NCBI RefSeq assembly: GCF_028372415.1
Contig: NC_092875.1
Location: forward strand, 350,940,225-351,004,224
Origin: Notamacropus eugenii
Lineage: Eukaryota > Chordata > Mammalia > Diprotodontia > Macropodidae
Direction of reading: 5' to 3'
Length of the DNA: 64,000 nucleotides
Of this stretch, positions 1 through 12,536 are shown in pieces (within the stretch, counting starts at the first letter, position 1; every line of letters starts with the position of its first letter). The notes below the pieces were generated by a model, which searched no databases, had not been told where the DNA came from, and saw only the letters and a program-made list of their open reading frames with translations. The position numbers were made by a program, and so were the translations under genes.

Positions 1-1735
1 ACTACTTGAAAGCCATGGTCAAAAAAGGGGGTCTGGGAAGCATCTTTTAAGAAATTTTCAAAGAAAACTGTCCTATTGTTCTAGAGGGTAAAATGGTCAT
101 TGAAAGAATCCCCTGATAACCCCCTGAAAGAGATCCCCAAATGAAAATTCCAAGGAACATTTTGTCCAAATTCCAGAATTATCAGGTCAAAGAGAAAATA
201 CTGCAAGTAGCTAGAAAGAAATAATTCAGAAAGCAAAAAGTCAAAGTCAGGATTACACAAGACTTCACAGCTTTTATATTAAAGGACAAGAGGGCTTGGA
301 ATATAATATTCCAGAAAACAAAGAAGCTTGGATTACAACCAAGAATCAACTGCCCAGCAAAATGGAGCATACTCTTTCAAGGGAAAAGATGTGACATTCA
401 ATTTATTAGGGAACTTTCAAACCTTCTTTATGAAAAGACTGTAGCTGAACAGAAAATTATATCTTCAAATATAAGACTCAAGAGAAGCAAAAAAGAGCAA
501 ACAGGAAAGAAAAAGCAATAACAACAATAGCAAGCTATTCAATAAGGTTAAACTGTTTATATCCCTACATGGGAAGATGATACTTATAACTCTTGAGAAC
601 TGTCATGGCAGCTAGAAGGGGTATATCTAGACAGAGGGTAAGGGTATAAGTTGACTTTGATGTGATGAGACAGAAAAAATAAGATGAAAAGGATTGTACT
701 GAGAGAAGAAGAAAAGGAGGAGGCAAAACAGGGTAAATTTTATCACATGAAAAGGGGCAAAAGATCTATTACAAAGAAAGGAAGGAGGAAGTGAGCTTGC
801 TTGAACCTTATTCTCATCATATTTGGCTTCAAAGGGGAGTATCATACACACTCAGTTGGGTATAGAAATTTACCTTAAACTATAAGGAAGTAGGAGATGG
901 AAAGGGAAAGAAAAGGGACGGGGGACAGAAGGAACAGTAATTTGAAGGAGACAGTGGTCAGAAGCAAAATAATGGTGAGGAGGAACAGTGTGAAAGGAGA
1001 GGGAAAAGCATAAATGGGGGAGGGGAGAAATAGGATGGAGGGAAATACATAATTAATAATCATAACTGTGAATGTGAATAGGATGAATTCTCCCACAAAA
1101 TGGTAGTGGATTAAAAATCTGAATCCTACTATATATTGTTTATAAGAAATGCATTTGAAGCAGAGAGATATATAGAGAGTAAAGACAAAAGGCTTGAGCA
1201 GAATGTTATGCTTCAGCTGAAGAAAAAAAAAGCAGGGGTAGCAATTCTGATCTCAAATAAAAAGCACAAATAGATCTAATTAAAAGAGATAAGAAAGGAA
1301 ACTATATCGTGCTAAAAGGTACCATACACAATGAAGTAATAACGATACTAAATACACACACAAAGTTCGTAGAGGAGAAGTAACAGGAAGAAATAGACAC
1401 CAAAACTAGGGAACTTAAATCTTCCCTTCTCAAAACTAGGTGAATCTAACCATAAAATAAACAAGAAGGAAGTGAAAGTGGTGAATAGAAACTTTGAAAA
1501 GTTAGATATGATAGACCTCTGGAGAAAATTGAATGGAGAGAAAGGAATATATCTTTTTTCTCAGCAGTACCTAGTACCTATACAGAAATTGACCATGTAT
1601 TAAGGCATAAAAACCTCACAATTATGCAAAGGCAGAAATAATGAATATATCCTTATCAGATCATTACTCAATAAAAATTACATGTAATAAAAGGTCACGG
1701 AAAAATTAATTTGAAATTACAGAAAAGATGAATTA
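1..1735 (+). mobile_element. L1 LINE fragment: ORF1 C-terminus and endonuclease region
   Basis: A decayed L1 LINE that runs in from the left edge. Positions 1-470 translate, with stops and shifts, to the C-terminal part of L1 ORF1p, the RNA-binding chaperone; the match is to the ORF1 in the minus-strand element near 13.6-14.3 kb. A purine-rich inter-ORF region follows (about 480-1090). From about 1120 to 1700 the broken frame shows the L1 endonuclease domain, including a KAGVAILIS stretch typical of L1 ORF2p and a 'DMIDLW' segment further on. No reverse transcriptase follows. The piece is non-functional. Similarity to L1 is clear; subfamily is not determined. Confidence 0.85.
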
Positions 1736-3239
1736 AGTGCAGGAAAGAAAGAGTTTTTGTGGGTTAGAATCACTGAGAAAATCAGGTAGTCGATTGCCAA
1801 TTTAACAGTCTCGAACCCAGGAGGAATTGTACTAGAAGGTCAAAGAGAAAATCATATTTTCATATGTGAATTCAGGTGACAAGGAAAAAGATCCTATCTC
1901 ACATAGCCAGAATCTGGTGTGAGAAGATAACTTCAAATTCTTTGAAGAAAAAAATCAAAAAGAAACATCACAAAACAAGACAATATTAAATAAATATTTT
2001 CATGTGGAGTACTTGAAGAGGATACCTCCTATTGGGATATGAACCGGTCTAAACAGGCAGATTAGTCCAAAGTCCAAGACAAAAATCCTTGCCAAATTAA
2101 ACCTACAAACCAAATCAACTCTGATAGCAAAACTGGACTGATGAAACGTGGGCAAGAACAAGAAGATATCCACTCAGCCAGGTATGAAGGGGGATAAAGA
2201 AAAAAAATTTACATCCCTGTATATTTGAAGTACCAAATGATAATAAGGGAAAAGTTTCTTAATAACTTATAATCTCTTTTAATGGATTTTAATCTAATTG
2301 AGAAGTTACCTCTAATGCTTATTAGCACCCCAAAATCCTAAAGTCATAGTCATGGACTGTATTCAGGAAGCAGAAAAAATTGGGAAGGAAATTTTCTTTT
2401 AATCTTCCTTCATAACCCAAGTTGGTTAAGATGACCTTATCTAGATTCAAAGAAGAGAGGTAGTGAAAAAAAATTAACAAACAAAAAGCATCAGTAAATA
2501 GTGTCAGTGATTTAAACCCTGTGGAGCAAAACCCAAGGTCTTTTGTTCTAGTCACACTTGTGTGGAATATACATTATATAAATACCATATCCACACAATT
2601 AGCAAATGTTAAATTTTGGAATTTTGCTCTGTTAGGCATCTCAATTTATAAACTCAAAGATTCATAGGCAGTCCCACTAAATTGATTTTTTATTCCATAA
2701 TTAATCTTACCATTCCTAAAGTAGACTTATTATGCAAAATATTTTGTATTACCACTAGGAAGACAGATACTAAAGAAGGTTTTTGACTAAATTGTTTGTC
2801 TGGCTCCACATAAAAATATCCTGATTCACCAAGAAAGGAAAGTCAATTACCAAAAGCACCCAGAACACGGCTCAGCTATGAGCACAGTATTACTTTCAAA
2901 CAGGCAACAGATGGGAAAAGAGTTTGCTATGATTTAAAAATGAGAAGAACAGAAGACTCCTGCCTTTGATTCCCTTAACATAAATCTCATTTTCCAAATA
3001 GTTTTCTATTAGGAAACATACAGATGAAATGATCAGGCACAGAACAATTCCCTCTTAAGAAAAGAGGTAAATTTTTCCCATATATCTCCAAAGGTTTTGG
3101 AAATGAATTTCCATTCAGATTAATGATTATTCACTTCCCTCAACTGTTCTTGGCTATCAATTGTACTGAGTTTCTTTAATTTTGTTTTAGAGGCATCAAT
3201 TCTCATAATCTTCAGAATTTCATCTAAATTTCATCTAGA
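1736..3239. other. No recognised gene or repeat
   Basis: AT-rich sequence with no open frame longer than about 77 codons and no family I can name. Positions 1740-2230 might be the decayed interior of another retroelement, but I see no diagnostic motif. Positions 2300-3240 look like unique sequence. Confidence 0.5.
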
Positions 3240-3556
3240 AACCAACTAGGTGGTGCAGTGGATAAAGCACCAGTACAGGAGTCAGGAGGACCTGAGTTCA
3301 AATCTCACTTCAGACACTTGACACTCACTAGCTGTGTGACCTTGGGCTAGTCACTTAACCCCAATTGCCTCATCTTAGGTCATCTCCTGTCATCCTGATG
3401 AATATCTGCTCACTGGATTTAGATGACTCTGGAGGAGAAGTGAAGCTGGTGACCTGGACAGCCCTCCTTCACTCAAAACAAAGTCAAGTGCAAGCCATGT
3501 CATTATTTCTCTGATGGCATGGTCTTCTTTGGCAACAAAAGACAAACACACACTTC
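3240..3556 (+). mobile_element. Full-length marsupial tRNA-headed SINE (MAR1-like)
   Basis: About 310 bp. The tRNA-like head carries an A-box-like stretch in TGGTGCAGTGGATAAAGCAC and a B-box GAGTTCAAATC, the internal RNA polymerase III promoter. A core region follows, then a body ('ctggaggagaagtgaagctgg...') and a tail (TGATGGCATGGTCTTCTTTG) ending in an A/C-rich simple stretch. The same body and tail recur without the tRNA head at 9.7, 35.5, 47.8 and 48.5 kb, and a similar tail ends the RTE LINE copies at 46.7 and 60.3 kb. The structure is a pol III SINE likely moved by RTE machinery. The name MAR1-like is from general recognition, not a search. Confidence 0.8.
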
Positions 3557-3589
3557 CTCTCATGACTGTGACCAGTCATTTTTTTTTAC

Positions 3590-4675
3590 TAATAGGTGCT
3601 ACTTCAGATAGGAAATATCTCTATGGTTTATAGCATTATTAATAGGAATGCATTCTATTTTCTCAAATGCTTTTCTCTGTATCTGTTGAGATAACCACAT
3701 GAATTTTGTTGTTATTGTTATTTATGTAATCTGTTAGGTAGATGGATTTCTTAATATTGAATCAGGTCTAAATTCCTGGTATAAATCCCATCTGGTGATA
3801 ACATATGATCTTTGTCTTATATTTCTGTATTCTAATTGCTAGTGTCTTATTTAATTATTTTTTCCATCAATATTCAGTAGACAAAAATGATCTTGTAGTT
3901 TTCTTTCTTGTCTTTTTTTCTCTTCCTGGTTTTGGTATCAGCACCATATGTGTGCCATAAAAGAAGTGTGGTAGGACTCCTTTCTTGTTTATTTCTTTGG
4001 TAGCTACTTTATGACTTGTTTAATTTTTTCTAAGATAGTGTTATTTTGTATTTCCTTTTCTGTCAATCAAGTCAATTTATATTTTTGTATCTATTTGTAG
4101 ATTTCACTTAGATTATCAGATTTATTGATATATAACTGTGCAAAATATCTCCTAATAATGGCTTTAATTTTTTCTTCATTGGTGGTGAATTCATCTTTCT
4201 TTTTATATAGTTTTAATTTATTTTTTTCTTCCTTCCTAAAATCAAACTAACCATTTTAAGTATTTTTTTCATAAAACTGGCTCCTAATTTTATTTATTAT
4301 TTCAATGTTATTCTAACTTTCAATTTTATTAATCATTCCTTTGTGTTTAAAGATTTTGAATAAGATGTTTAACTGGGGATTTTTAATATAACTTTTTTCT
4401 TTTTTTGATTCTTTCTAACAAAAATTTTAGTTGCCTTTCCAATTCATTGATTTTTCTCCTCTATTTTCCTGAGGTAGTGTTTAGAGATATAAATTTTCCC
4501 TTAAGTGCTGTTTTAGCAGCATCTCATAAATTTTGGTATGTTGCCTTATTGTTGTCATTCTTTTTAATGAAATTATTGATTATTTCTATTACTTGTTGTT
4601 TGACTCATTCATTCTTTAGAACTAGATGATTTACTTTACAATTAATTTTTAATATGTCCCACCAGCTTTTAATTA
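3590..4675 (-). mobile_element. L1 LINE fragment, antisense ORF2
   Basis: T-rich on the plus strand. It reads as antisense L1 ORF2. The phrase 'tctgtatctgttgagataaccacatgaatttt' region near 3680 aligns with the same antisense reverse transcriptase stretch at 51.33-51.39 kb, and 4410-4640 aligns with 52.16-52.41 kb. It is heavily mutated, has no usable frame and is missing both ends. Confidence 0.8.
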
Positions 4676-4735
4676 TTTATATATTTATGTATATGTATAT
4701 ATACACATATATGTACATATATACATATATAGTAT
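4676..4735. repeat. AT/TATG low-complexity microsatellite
   Basis: Alternating TA with TATG and TACA variants between two L1 pieces. Confidence 0.85.
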
Positions 4736-4744
4736 TATGAACTG

Positions 4745-5380
4745 AAAAGAACACATTTAACATTTTTTTTATTTTTTTGCTTAATAGTATTTTTTCCCAA
4801 GACATATAAAAAATTTATTTTTGTAAGATTTTGAGTTCCAAATTTTTCTCCCTCTCTTCCTTTCCTCTCCCTGCCCAAGAAAGCAAGCAATCTGATATAG
4901 GTTATACATGTACAATCATGTTAAACATATTTCCACATTAGTCACAGTGTGAAAGAAGAATAAGGGAAAAGGGGAAAAACCACAAGAAATAAAAACCAAA
5001 ATAATGAAAATAGTATACTTCAATCAGCATATAGAATCTATGGTTCTTTATCTGGATGTGGGTAGCATTTTTCATCATGAGTCTTTTGGAATTGTCTTGG
5101 ATCATTGTATTGTTGAGAAGAGCTAAGTCTCTCATAGTTGATCATCACACAATGTTGTTGTTACTGTGATAGTATATTCCTGGTTCTGCTCACTTCACTC
5201 AGCATCAGTTCTTGTAATTCTTTCTGATTTTTCTGAAATCCACTGATCATTATTTCTTATAGAACAGTAGTATCCCATTACATTCACTTATGATGACTTG
5301 TTCACCAGTTAGCCAATTGATGGACATCACATCAATGTCCAATATTTTGTTACCACACAAAGCTGCTATAAATATTTTTA
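4745..5380 (-). mobile_element. L1 3' end (ORF2 C-terminus and 3' UTR), antisense
   Basis: Reversed, this is the marsupial L1 3' end. It has the 'gtgagcagaaccaggaat' region near 5185, the 'ggactcatgatgaaaaatg' region near 5080 and the 3' UTR 'gggagagaaaaatttggaactc' type end near 4835. The same blocks in the same order occur on the plus strand at 46.0-46.9 kb and 60.4-60.85 kb. The 3' terminus lies at the low-coordinate side. Confidence 0.8.
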
Positions 5381-5382
5381 TG

Positions 5383-7288
5383 AGGTAGAGCCAAGATGAC
5401 AGAATAAAGGAGGAGACTCACCTGAGCTCTCCCTCAAACCCTTCCAAACACTTTTAAATAATGATTCTAAATAAATTTTAGAGCTGCAGAACCCACAAGA
5501 AGATGGAGCAAAACAATTTTCTAGTCCAAGACAACTTGGAAGATTGCAGTAAGGATTTGTTGTACCAGAGTGAGAGTGGAGCACAGTCTAGCACAGGCCT
5601 TGCCAGCACAACCCTAGCCACCCCCCCCCCAAAAAAAAAAACCAGGAACAGGCCTTGGAGCATATGAATCAGCAGCAGCAGCAGCAGCTTCTTCCAGAGT
5701 TCTCAGTGCACAGATGAAAAATGGGTTGAAAACTGGTCAGAAGGAAATTATGAGCCTCTCTTTGCTATCCCTGGAGAAAGACTTGATTGCTTTGACCATA
5801 TTTAGATCTAGATCACAGTCATGGGTAGAAATCCCAGAAAGCACCCTTCTCACAGTTCCAGGGGAGAAAAGAGTGCTTGTGGTCATTCACACACAAAAAC
5901 CCAGGGCAGGAGAGCAGTAAACACTTAGATCAAACCACCTTGGAAGAACTGAAAATCCCAGGTACCTAGAAGTATCTCTGAAAACAGTTGAACAAAACAC
6001 CTGAAGCTTTGGGCAGTGCACCCTCCACCTTGGAAGCACAGCCCTACTTTAATAAAGAGTTTAAAGTCAATAAGTAAATGAGCAAATAATAGAAAAAAAA
6101 AAACTCTGACATTAGAAAGTTACTATGGTGACAAGGAAGATCAAATCACATGCAGAAGAAGACAACAAAGTCAAAGCTCCTACATTCAAAGCCTCTGAGA
6201 AAAATGTGCTATGTACAAACAATAGAATAACTCAAAAAAGGATTTTGAAAATCAAGTAAGAGAGGTAGAAGAAAAAATAAGAAAAGAGATGAGAATGATG
6301 AAAGAAAAGCATGAAAAATGAGTCAACAGCTTGATAAAGGAGACATAAAAAATACTGAAGAAGATAGCACCTAAAAAACAGACTAAGGCAAATGGCAAAA
6401 GAGTTCCAAAAAACCAATGAGGAGAATACCTAAAAAAGCAGAACTGCAAAATGGAAAAAAAGGGGCACAAAAATTCACTGAAGAAAAAGCTCCTTAAAAA
6501 GTAGAATTTTCCAAATTGACAAGGAGGTACAGAAGTTCATTTAAGAATACAATTTCTTAAAAATTAGAGGTGAACAAATGGAAGCTAATGATTTTATGAT
6601 AAATTCAGAAACAATAAAACAAAACCAAAAGAATGAGAAAAATAGAAGATAACATGAAATATCTCATTGGAAAAACAACTGGCATGAAAAATGAGTACAG
6701 AAGAGACAATTTAAGAATTATTAGAATACCTGAAAGCCATGATCAAAAAAAAGAGCTTAGACATCATCTTTAAAGAAATTACCAGGGGAAACTCAGCAAT
6801 ATTCTTGAACCAGAGCTTAAAATAGACTTTGAAAAAGTCTACCAATCACCTCCTAAAAGAGATCCCAAAATGAAAATTGCCAGGAATATTATAACCAAAT
6901 TCCAGAGTTTCCAAGTCAAGGAGAGAATGGCAGAGAAGACAGAAAAAAACAACTCATGGTGAAGTCACAGTCAGGATAACGCAAGATTTAGCAGCTTCTA
7001 CATTAAAGGATATGAGTGTTATGATATTCCAGAGTGCAAAGGATTGCAACCAAGAATCATCTACCCATAAAACCTAAGTTTACTATTCAAGGGGGGGTGA
7101 GGGTGGGGAAGGATTGACATTCAGTGAAATAGAGGACTTTCAACCATTCTTGATGAAAACCCCAGAGCTGAATAGAAAATTTCACACACACACACACACA
7201 CATAAATATACATGTGTGTGTGCGTGCTTGTGTATAGACAGAGGACACAGATGTGAGTGAAATATGAAGGGATGCTTCCTAAAAATAT
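5383..7288 (+). mobile_element. L1 5' UTR plus ORF1 relic
   Basis: Starts with the L1 5' terminus GAGCCAAGATGACAGAATAA, which carries a YY1-like CCAAGATG motif, followed by a 5' UTR (about 5383-6200) that includes a (CAG) run at 5669-5687. ORF1 sequence follows from about 6230 to 7165: a coiled coil rich in K/E heptads, then the RNA-recognition part ending near 'tttcaaccattcttgatgaaaacccc'. Stops and frameshifts are frequent. The copy breaks off in the inter-ORF region near 7288, and no ORF2 follows in this orientation. Confidence 0.8.
7183..7202. repeat. (CA)10 microsatellite
   Basis: Perfect CA dinucleotide run at the end of the ORF1 relic, followed by a short TG-rich stretch. Confidence 0.9.
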
Positions 7289-7424
7289 CAATCCAGAATC
7301 TGTTTAGAGACTTGATTTAACATTTTTTAGATGGAAGCTGGAGAGAGTTTAGGCAATGTCCTGCCTTCTCTTTATCCTCTTGGCTCTGCCTCTATTTCTG
7401 CTTTTTGGATATTTGTTTGTTTTT

Positions 7425-8465
7425 TTTTTTTTTAATGTCCAATTCACGGCCAATTTTTTTGAAGTTGCCATATATAGCAAAAACATGGATATATGCTTTT
7501 CCATTCCCATTCAATTTTCTCCATAGGTTTATCTTAACTAAATTTTCTAAAATTCTTTGTATCATCTAATTCTGAAAGGGGAAGATTGAGATCCTGCAAC
7601 ATAATAGTAATACTATTTCCTCCTGTATCTCATTTTATTATTCCTTCAAGAATGTGCATGCTATGTCATTTGTTGTATATAGGTTTAGTTTGATATTGCT
7701 TCATTGTCTGTGGTACTTTTTATCAAAATGTAGTGTCTCTGTACTTATCTCTTTTAATTAGCTACAATTTTGCTTTTGCTTTCTCTGAGATCCTGATTGT
7801 AGTTGTGATTTTTCAGTCCTTTTTCAACCACGTACAACTCTTTGGAGTTTTCTTGGCAAGATACTGGGGTGGTTTGCCATTTTCTTCTCCAGTCTATTTT
7901 ACAGATGAAAAACTGAGGCAAACAGAGTTAAGTGACTTGCCTAGGGTCACAGAGCTATTAAACATTTAAGAAAATGTTTTAATAAAACATCAATCTTCCT
8001 CCCTTCAGGCCCGGAACTCTATCCACTGTGATCCTTAGTTTAACCTCCACTGAAGCATAATAAATCCTGCTGCACCCCCTTGGTTTTAGTGTGCATGACT
8101 CTCTGTTTCAAGTTTATTTCTCTTAAATAACATATTGTTGGATTCTGAGTTTTGATTCATTCTGCTATTTACTTCTGTTTTATGGATGGGTTCATCCCAT
8201 TTATATTCACTGTTATGATTATTTAATATAGTTCCCTCTATCATATTTCCCTCTCTGTGCTTTTAGCTCTTTCTCTTTTTGTCCCATCCCCTCTCAAATT
8301 CTGTTTGGCTTCTGACAACTACCTCCCCTAATTTGCCCTCCCTTCTATCAGGCATCTTCCTCTGCTCTTTTCCTTTCTCCCTACTGCTTCTTTTTAGTGT
8401 AGGATAGCTTTCTATACCCAACTGAGTTTTCATTTTATCATAAAGACAACTGGGATCCATTTAAC
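7425..8465 (-). mobile_element. L1 fragment, antisense endonuclease and inter-ORF region
   Basis: Reversed, the stretch from about 8465 down to 8060 is the purine-rich inter-ORF region also seen at 53.0-53.5 kb. The part down to 7425 is the start of ORF2. A SINE at 7806-8036 interrupts it. No intact frame remains. Confidence 0.7.
7806..8036 (-). mobile_element. Marsupial tRNA-derived SINE inserted in L1
   Basis: Reversed, it shows the SINE order: diverged tRNA head near 8030, then GTGACCCTAGGCAAGTCACT, CAGTTTTTCATCTGTAAAAT and GAGAAGAAAATGGCAAACCA. It splits the surrounding antisense L1 and so is younger than it. Confidence 0.85.
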
Positions 8466-8479
8466 TTTTTTAAATAAAG

Positions 8480-8652
8480 ACATGACATGAAATATGCATT
8501 TGGCAGATATAGAAAAAAGATAATTTGGAGGGAGGGGTAAGGGATTTGATTCAGGGAGAACCATTACAAAACTATTTCAATAGGCCAGGCAAGAGAGAAT
8601 GGGACCCAGAGAGTGGATTCTGCAAGGTTAGGAGAAGGGGACAGCAATCTTA
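8480..8652 (-). mobile_element. L2 LINE relic, antisense
   Basis: A short diverged piece that contains 'actatttcaataggccagg', equivalent to the antisense L2 reverse transcriptase C-terminal region seen at 36.08-36.11 kb and 36.78-36.80 kb. Old and not coding. Confidence 0.5.
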
Positions 8653-8654
8653 GA

Positions 8655-9083
8655 TTATGCCCAAAGAGTTATTAAACAACTTATATCCTTTGACCTAGCA
8701 ATACCACTGCTAAGTCTATTTATTAAGATGACTAGGGAAAAGGAAAACAGCCTATATGTTTTAAAATGTTTAAAGTAGCTCTCTTTGTGGTGGCAAAGAA
8801 CTGGAAATTGCAGGGATGTCCATCAATTGAGGAATGGCTGAACAAGTAATGGCATATGATTGTGATGGAATATAACAATAGTATAAGGAATGATGAGCTC
8901 ATTGATCTTAGAAAAACATAGAAAAGACTTGCACAAAATAATGAAGAGCAAAATGAACAGAGCCAAGAGGACATTTTACACAGTAAGAGCAATATTGTTT
9001 ATGCATGAATAACTTATTTTGACTTGTATAAATACTTAAATTAACCATAAAGGACACATGAAGAAACATACTATCTCATAGAG
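8655..9083 (+). mobile_element. L1 ORF2 C-terminus, plus strand
   Basis: Begins in the ORF2 C-terminal sequence ('cctttgacctagcaataccactgcta'), then TTTGTGGTGGCAAAGAACTG and 'gaggaatggctgaacaag', the order seen at 45.9-46.1 kb. It degrades into AT-rich repeat by 9083. Confidence 0.85.
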
Positions 9084-9094
9084 AGAAAAAACTG

Positions 9095-9420
9095 ATAAAT
9101 AGATGTATAGAATAATTGCACATATAGATAGATATACATATATATGTCTAGATATACAGATATGAAATAGATATGATACACAAATAATATTTATACACAT
9201 TTATACATGTGATATGTATGATAGATATACACATATTATATGTATATATATTTGTTTCTAATTGTAGCTCTCTCCAAGACTGCATACATATACAATATAT
9301 GCATACATATACATACACACAGCATGCATACATATAATAGCATGCATGTTTGTATATGGATTCATCTGCTACTTATGTATGTATATATACATATGTGTTA
9401 TGATATATTTAGATTTTAAT
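9095..9420. repeat. AT/GATA-rich low-complexity tract
   Basis: Imperfect TATA, GATA, TACA and CATA repeats over about 325 bp. No unit predominates. Confidence 0.85.
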
Positions 9421-9689
9421 AATTATTTTTGTAACTAATAGAATTGATTAGCTAGATGACTGACATGATTAATTGTGGGGTAATCAGCATAGTGCTCTAA
9501 TGAAATGATAATTACTCCTTATATACTGATAGGTGATCTCAACTTTTGAATCACCTGTGATTAGGAACAGTTAAAAATCATTGCAAAATTTGGACATCTT
9601 ATGATAGGAAATGTGAGTATAATATTCTTTCTTCATTCTCCCAGAGTACCAATGACATCAAGATACTGATGTCTTAACCTCCCTATGTA
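9421..9689. other. No recognised feature
   Basis: AT-rich sequence between the microsatellite tract and the next interspersed repeat. I see no coding signal. Confidence 0.5.
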
Positions 9690-9925
9690 TAGGATTTATG
9701 TGAGACAGAGCTATGCAAAGTCATCAGACTCACTTTCTCCTCCAGAGTCATTGCAGTCCAGTGGCAAAACAAAGTTCAGGACAACTGGTGATGGCCCAGT
9801 ATGCAGTGAGTGACTGACTTTTCTGAATTAGTATTTTGCAGATCTCAGTTCATCTGAGGTAATATTCATTCAATGATTAAGGGCTAGATAAGAAATGAGA
9901 CAAAAGATGACCTAACTCACCAATA
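9690..9925 (-). mobile_element. RTE-tailed non-autonomous element, antisense, no tRNA head
   Basis: Reversed, the sequence matches the plus-strand copy at 48.44-48.66 kb over its length: 'tagcccttaatcattgaatg', then 'actgcatactgggccatcaccag', then CCACTGGACTGCAATGACTC and GGAGGAGAAAGTGAGTCTGA. The second half equals the body of the tRNA-headed SINE at 3.24 kb, but the 5' half is different. The 3' tail is missing. Confidence 0.65.
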
Positions 9926-11199
9926 CAAAAGTATTAATCTGGGAAGGGAAGAGCCTCAAAGTTTCAGGCAAGAAGAGAAAACAATTGTTAATTACTCTCA
10001 TTCCAAGCCATCAAAACCTAAATAATAAGCCACAAAAGCTTGGGCTGGGACAATTATTGCTTATTCAGTGAAAGCGAGAGTGATTTTGGTTTAAAGGCAC
10101 AGATGAGTAGCCCTTTTTGAAACACCATGGGTTTTTTTTAAACCTGTATTTTCAGAGATATATTTCAAGAAATTCACAAATGAAAACTTCACCAGAGAAA
10201 AAATAAATTGCCCAAGATTTTTGGGAAAAACCAAACAAACAAACAAAAAACAAAAATCAAAGGTAAATAAAAATAAGTAAAAAATCCAGTCTTCAAACCC
10301 CAAAATATCTTTAAAATATAAGTAATCAAAATTGCATTCCTATGGACAGGTCATCCACATGTAAGGATAAATTGTCTCAAGTGGAGGAGGAGAAGAAGGA
10401 AGAGGACAAGGAGCAGGAAGAGAAAGAAAGGAAGAAAAGGAGAAAAAAAAGTAGAAATAGTAGTATTCCCCAATATCTGCTCAAATTTACAGGTTGGGGT
10501 GCCAGAAGGTAGCTACTCCTAATCTAGATTAGAACTAAAAAAGACTAAACAACAGCAACATGTGGACTGAATAGGCATTTGTCAAGATTCTAAGGTCTAT
10601 AGCAGGACAAGCTGGTGTATTGTAGTAGAAAATACCCTGCATGGTGTTAAAGTTAGGAGGATATGGACCTGAATTCACCATCCTAAAATGAATATTCATT
10701 CCTATTTTTGGAGTTCCCTCCTGTTATTTCCCACAACTATGTCTTGAAATATCCATCTGTCTCCTTTCCACTTATATATTTTACCATTTTTACAATTACA
10801 TATTTCATTCCTTCAAGTCCAACATTAATTCCAACCCCCTAAATATAATTTCTTTAACTGTCCCAGTCATTGTTAAATGCACTAATATGAACAAGGTACT
10901 TCCCCAATAAAGTGGTAGAAAAAATAAAGATTTCTCCTTTTCTCTGAACATTTTTTAACAATTTCAGCACATAACACAAATTATATACTGGCTTGTTTTA
11001 CACATTGATTGTTTCATGTGTCTTAGTCTAGTCTCCTTAACTAGATTCCTAAGGGACATTGGATCTTTAATGCTTTCAACCTTTACTAAGCTAAATTAGT
11101 TCCTAAAGGACTAGAACAGATGCTTGTGTATGTGTGCGTGTCTATGCACGTGCATACACGTGCACATGTATTTCTAATTGTGATTGCCTTCTCCATCAA
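9926..11199. other. Mostly unrecognised; purine tract and short SINE head
   Basis: Contains a purine-rich run at 10381-10456 (GGAGGAGAAGAAGGAAGAGG type), a possible short tRNA-like SINE head near 10620-10680, and an alternating purine/pyrimidine stretch at 11121-11170 with two CACGTG hexamers. No gene is visible. Confidence 0.45.
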
Positions 11200-12500
11200 G
11201 AACAATGAAATTCCTACACTACAACCCAAACATCATGGTCCTCGAAATGTTTAATGAGGTAGAAATGGACTTACATAGAATAAAGACAGAAAAAAGAAAT
11301 TGGATTGGACCAAGTACATGTTGAGTGCATCTGTGCTGGAGTAAACACAATTAGGAGTGTGCTGAGATTCTAGTATACATGTATTTCAATGGAAAAAGAG
11401 AACAATGGTATGGGGAGGGGAGTGGAATTCTCAACCAGATTGATACCAAAAAAAGGTGAATGAGAGAAGGCAAATAACTCTTGACCTGTATGCCTATGCT
11501 CCTATTTATCCAAATCTTTAAACTAGTCATCAATACATGACTGTGATCATGAACAGTTGACACAGCTGTAATGAATGAATAGCAACAATGACAATTCATA
11601 AATCTAGGGAATCTTAAATCATAGTATTAATATGAAAAAAACAAACATTCACAAATAGTATTCAACAATGGGACACATTTATCATTTCCCAGTTCTGAAA
11701 GATGTAGAGAATATAAGATTTCAACTTTATTTGTGTGTGTGAGTGTGCTGATTATTAGGAAAAAATGTATTTCATTGAACAAAAAATGCTGTTGTACAGG
11801 CTCTTTTATTATGGGGTGTCTTCCATTCATACATCAAAATCATTGAAAATTCTTTGGAGATTTAAACACAAAACAATAAGCTTGTTTAGTGAGCCCCTGA
11901 TCATAACCATTAGATAAAACACAAAACATTTATTATATGCATTTTTGTCAAAAGCATTCACCACTATAATAGGAGAAATTCAGTGTAGAGAACAAGGTGA
12001 AAAGAAATTCCCTGTGGATTTTGTCTTACAATTTCTCCTAGAGAATTGGACTGTTTGCATCACACCCTGAAACACTCTATAGATTCAAAGGAGTTTGACC
12101 TGACCATCCATCTAGGAAAGACCAAGTGGATGCTGAATGTCTATTACCCATCAACATGCATACAACATATAGATGTGGTCCAATAGCATGAATACCTGGG
12201 ACAAATAGTGTAGGTAGACAGTAATTTAGCCCCAGAGATGAACATGAAGTTGAGAGTGAAAATCCTTAGAATATGACAAAGCTCCTTCATTGACCCCAAG
12301 CTTCCCATGAGAAGGTCCATGTGTTTAATAGCCACATTCTGCTATTGTAATTTTATGTCAACAAGATATGGAACACCATCATCTCTGAAAAATTAAAAAT
12401 GAAAATCATACATAGGGTAATGAAGTACATTATTAGGATTAGGATGCTGCAACATATAATCAATAACCCACCTATGTGATAGAAAGAGAAGATAGATTAG
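11200..12500 (+). mobile_element. RTE-class LINE reverse transcriptase, decayed
   Basis: Translation in shifting frames shows RTE-type reverse transcriptase. Near 11255-11330 there is the 'EVEMDLHRIKTEKRNWIGPS' block before the palm. The region near 11480-11540 resembles the 'PICLL' motif. Near 12090-12130 there is 'LTIHLGKTKWM', and near 12405-12450 a diverged form of the RTE C-terminal linker. Stops are frequent. The 3' side is cut by the half-L1 insertion at 12529 or ends just before it. This is a second RTE copy besides those at 46.4 and 59.7 kb. Confidence 0.7.
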
Positions 12501-12536
12501 CACAGTGTCTGGAAGGTAATAAATTCTTTTTTTTTT

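Noticed and set aside
3240..3340. tRNA gene suggested by A- and B-box sequences
   Set aside because: The box sequences are the head of a 310-bp SINE; no cloverleaf with an acceptor stem closes.
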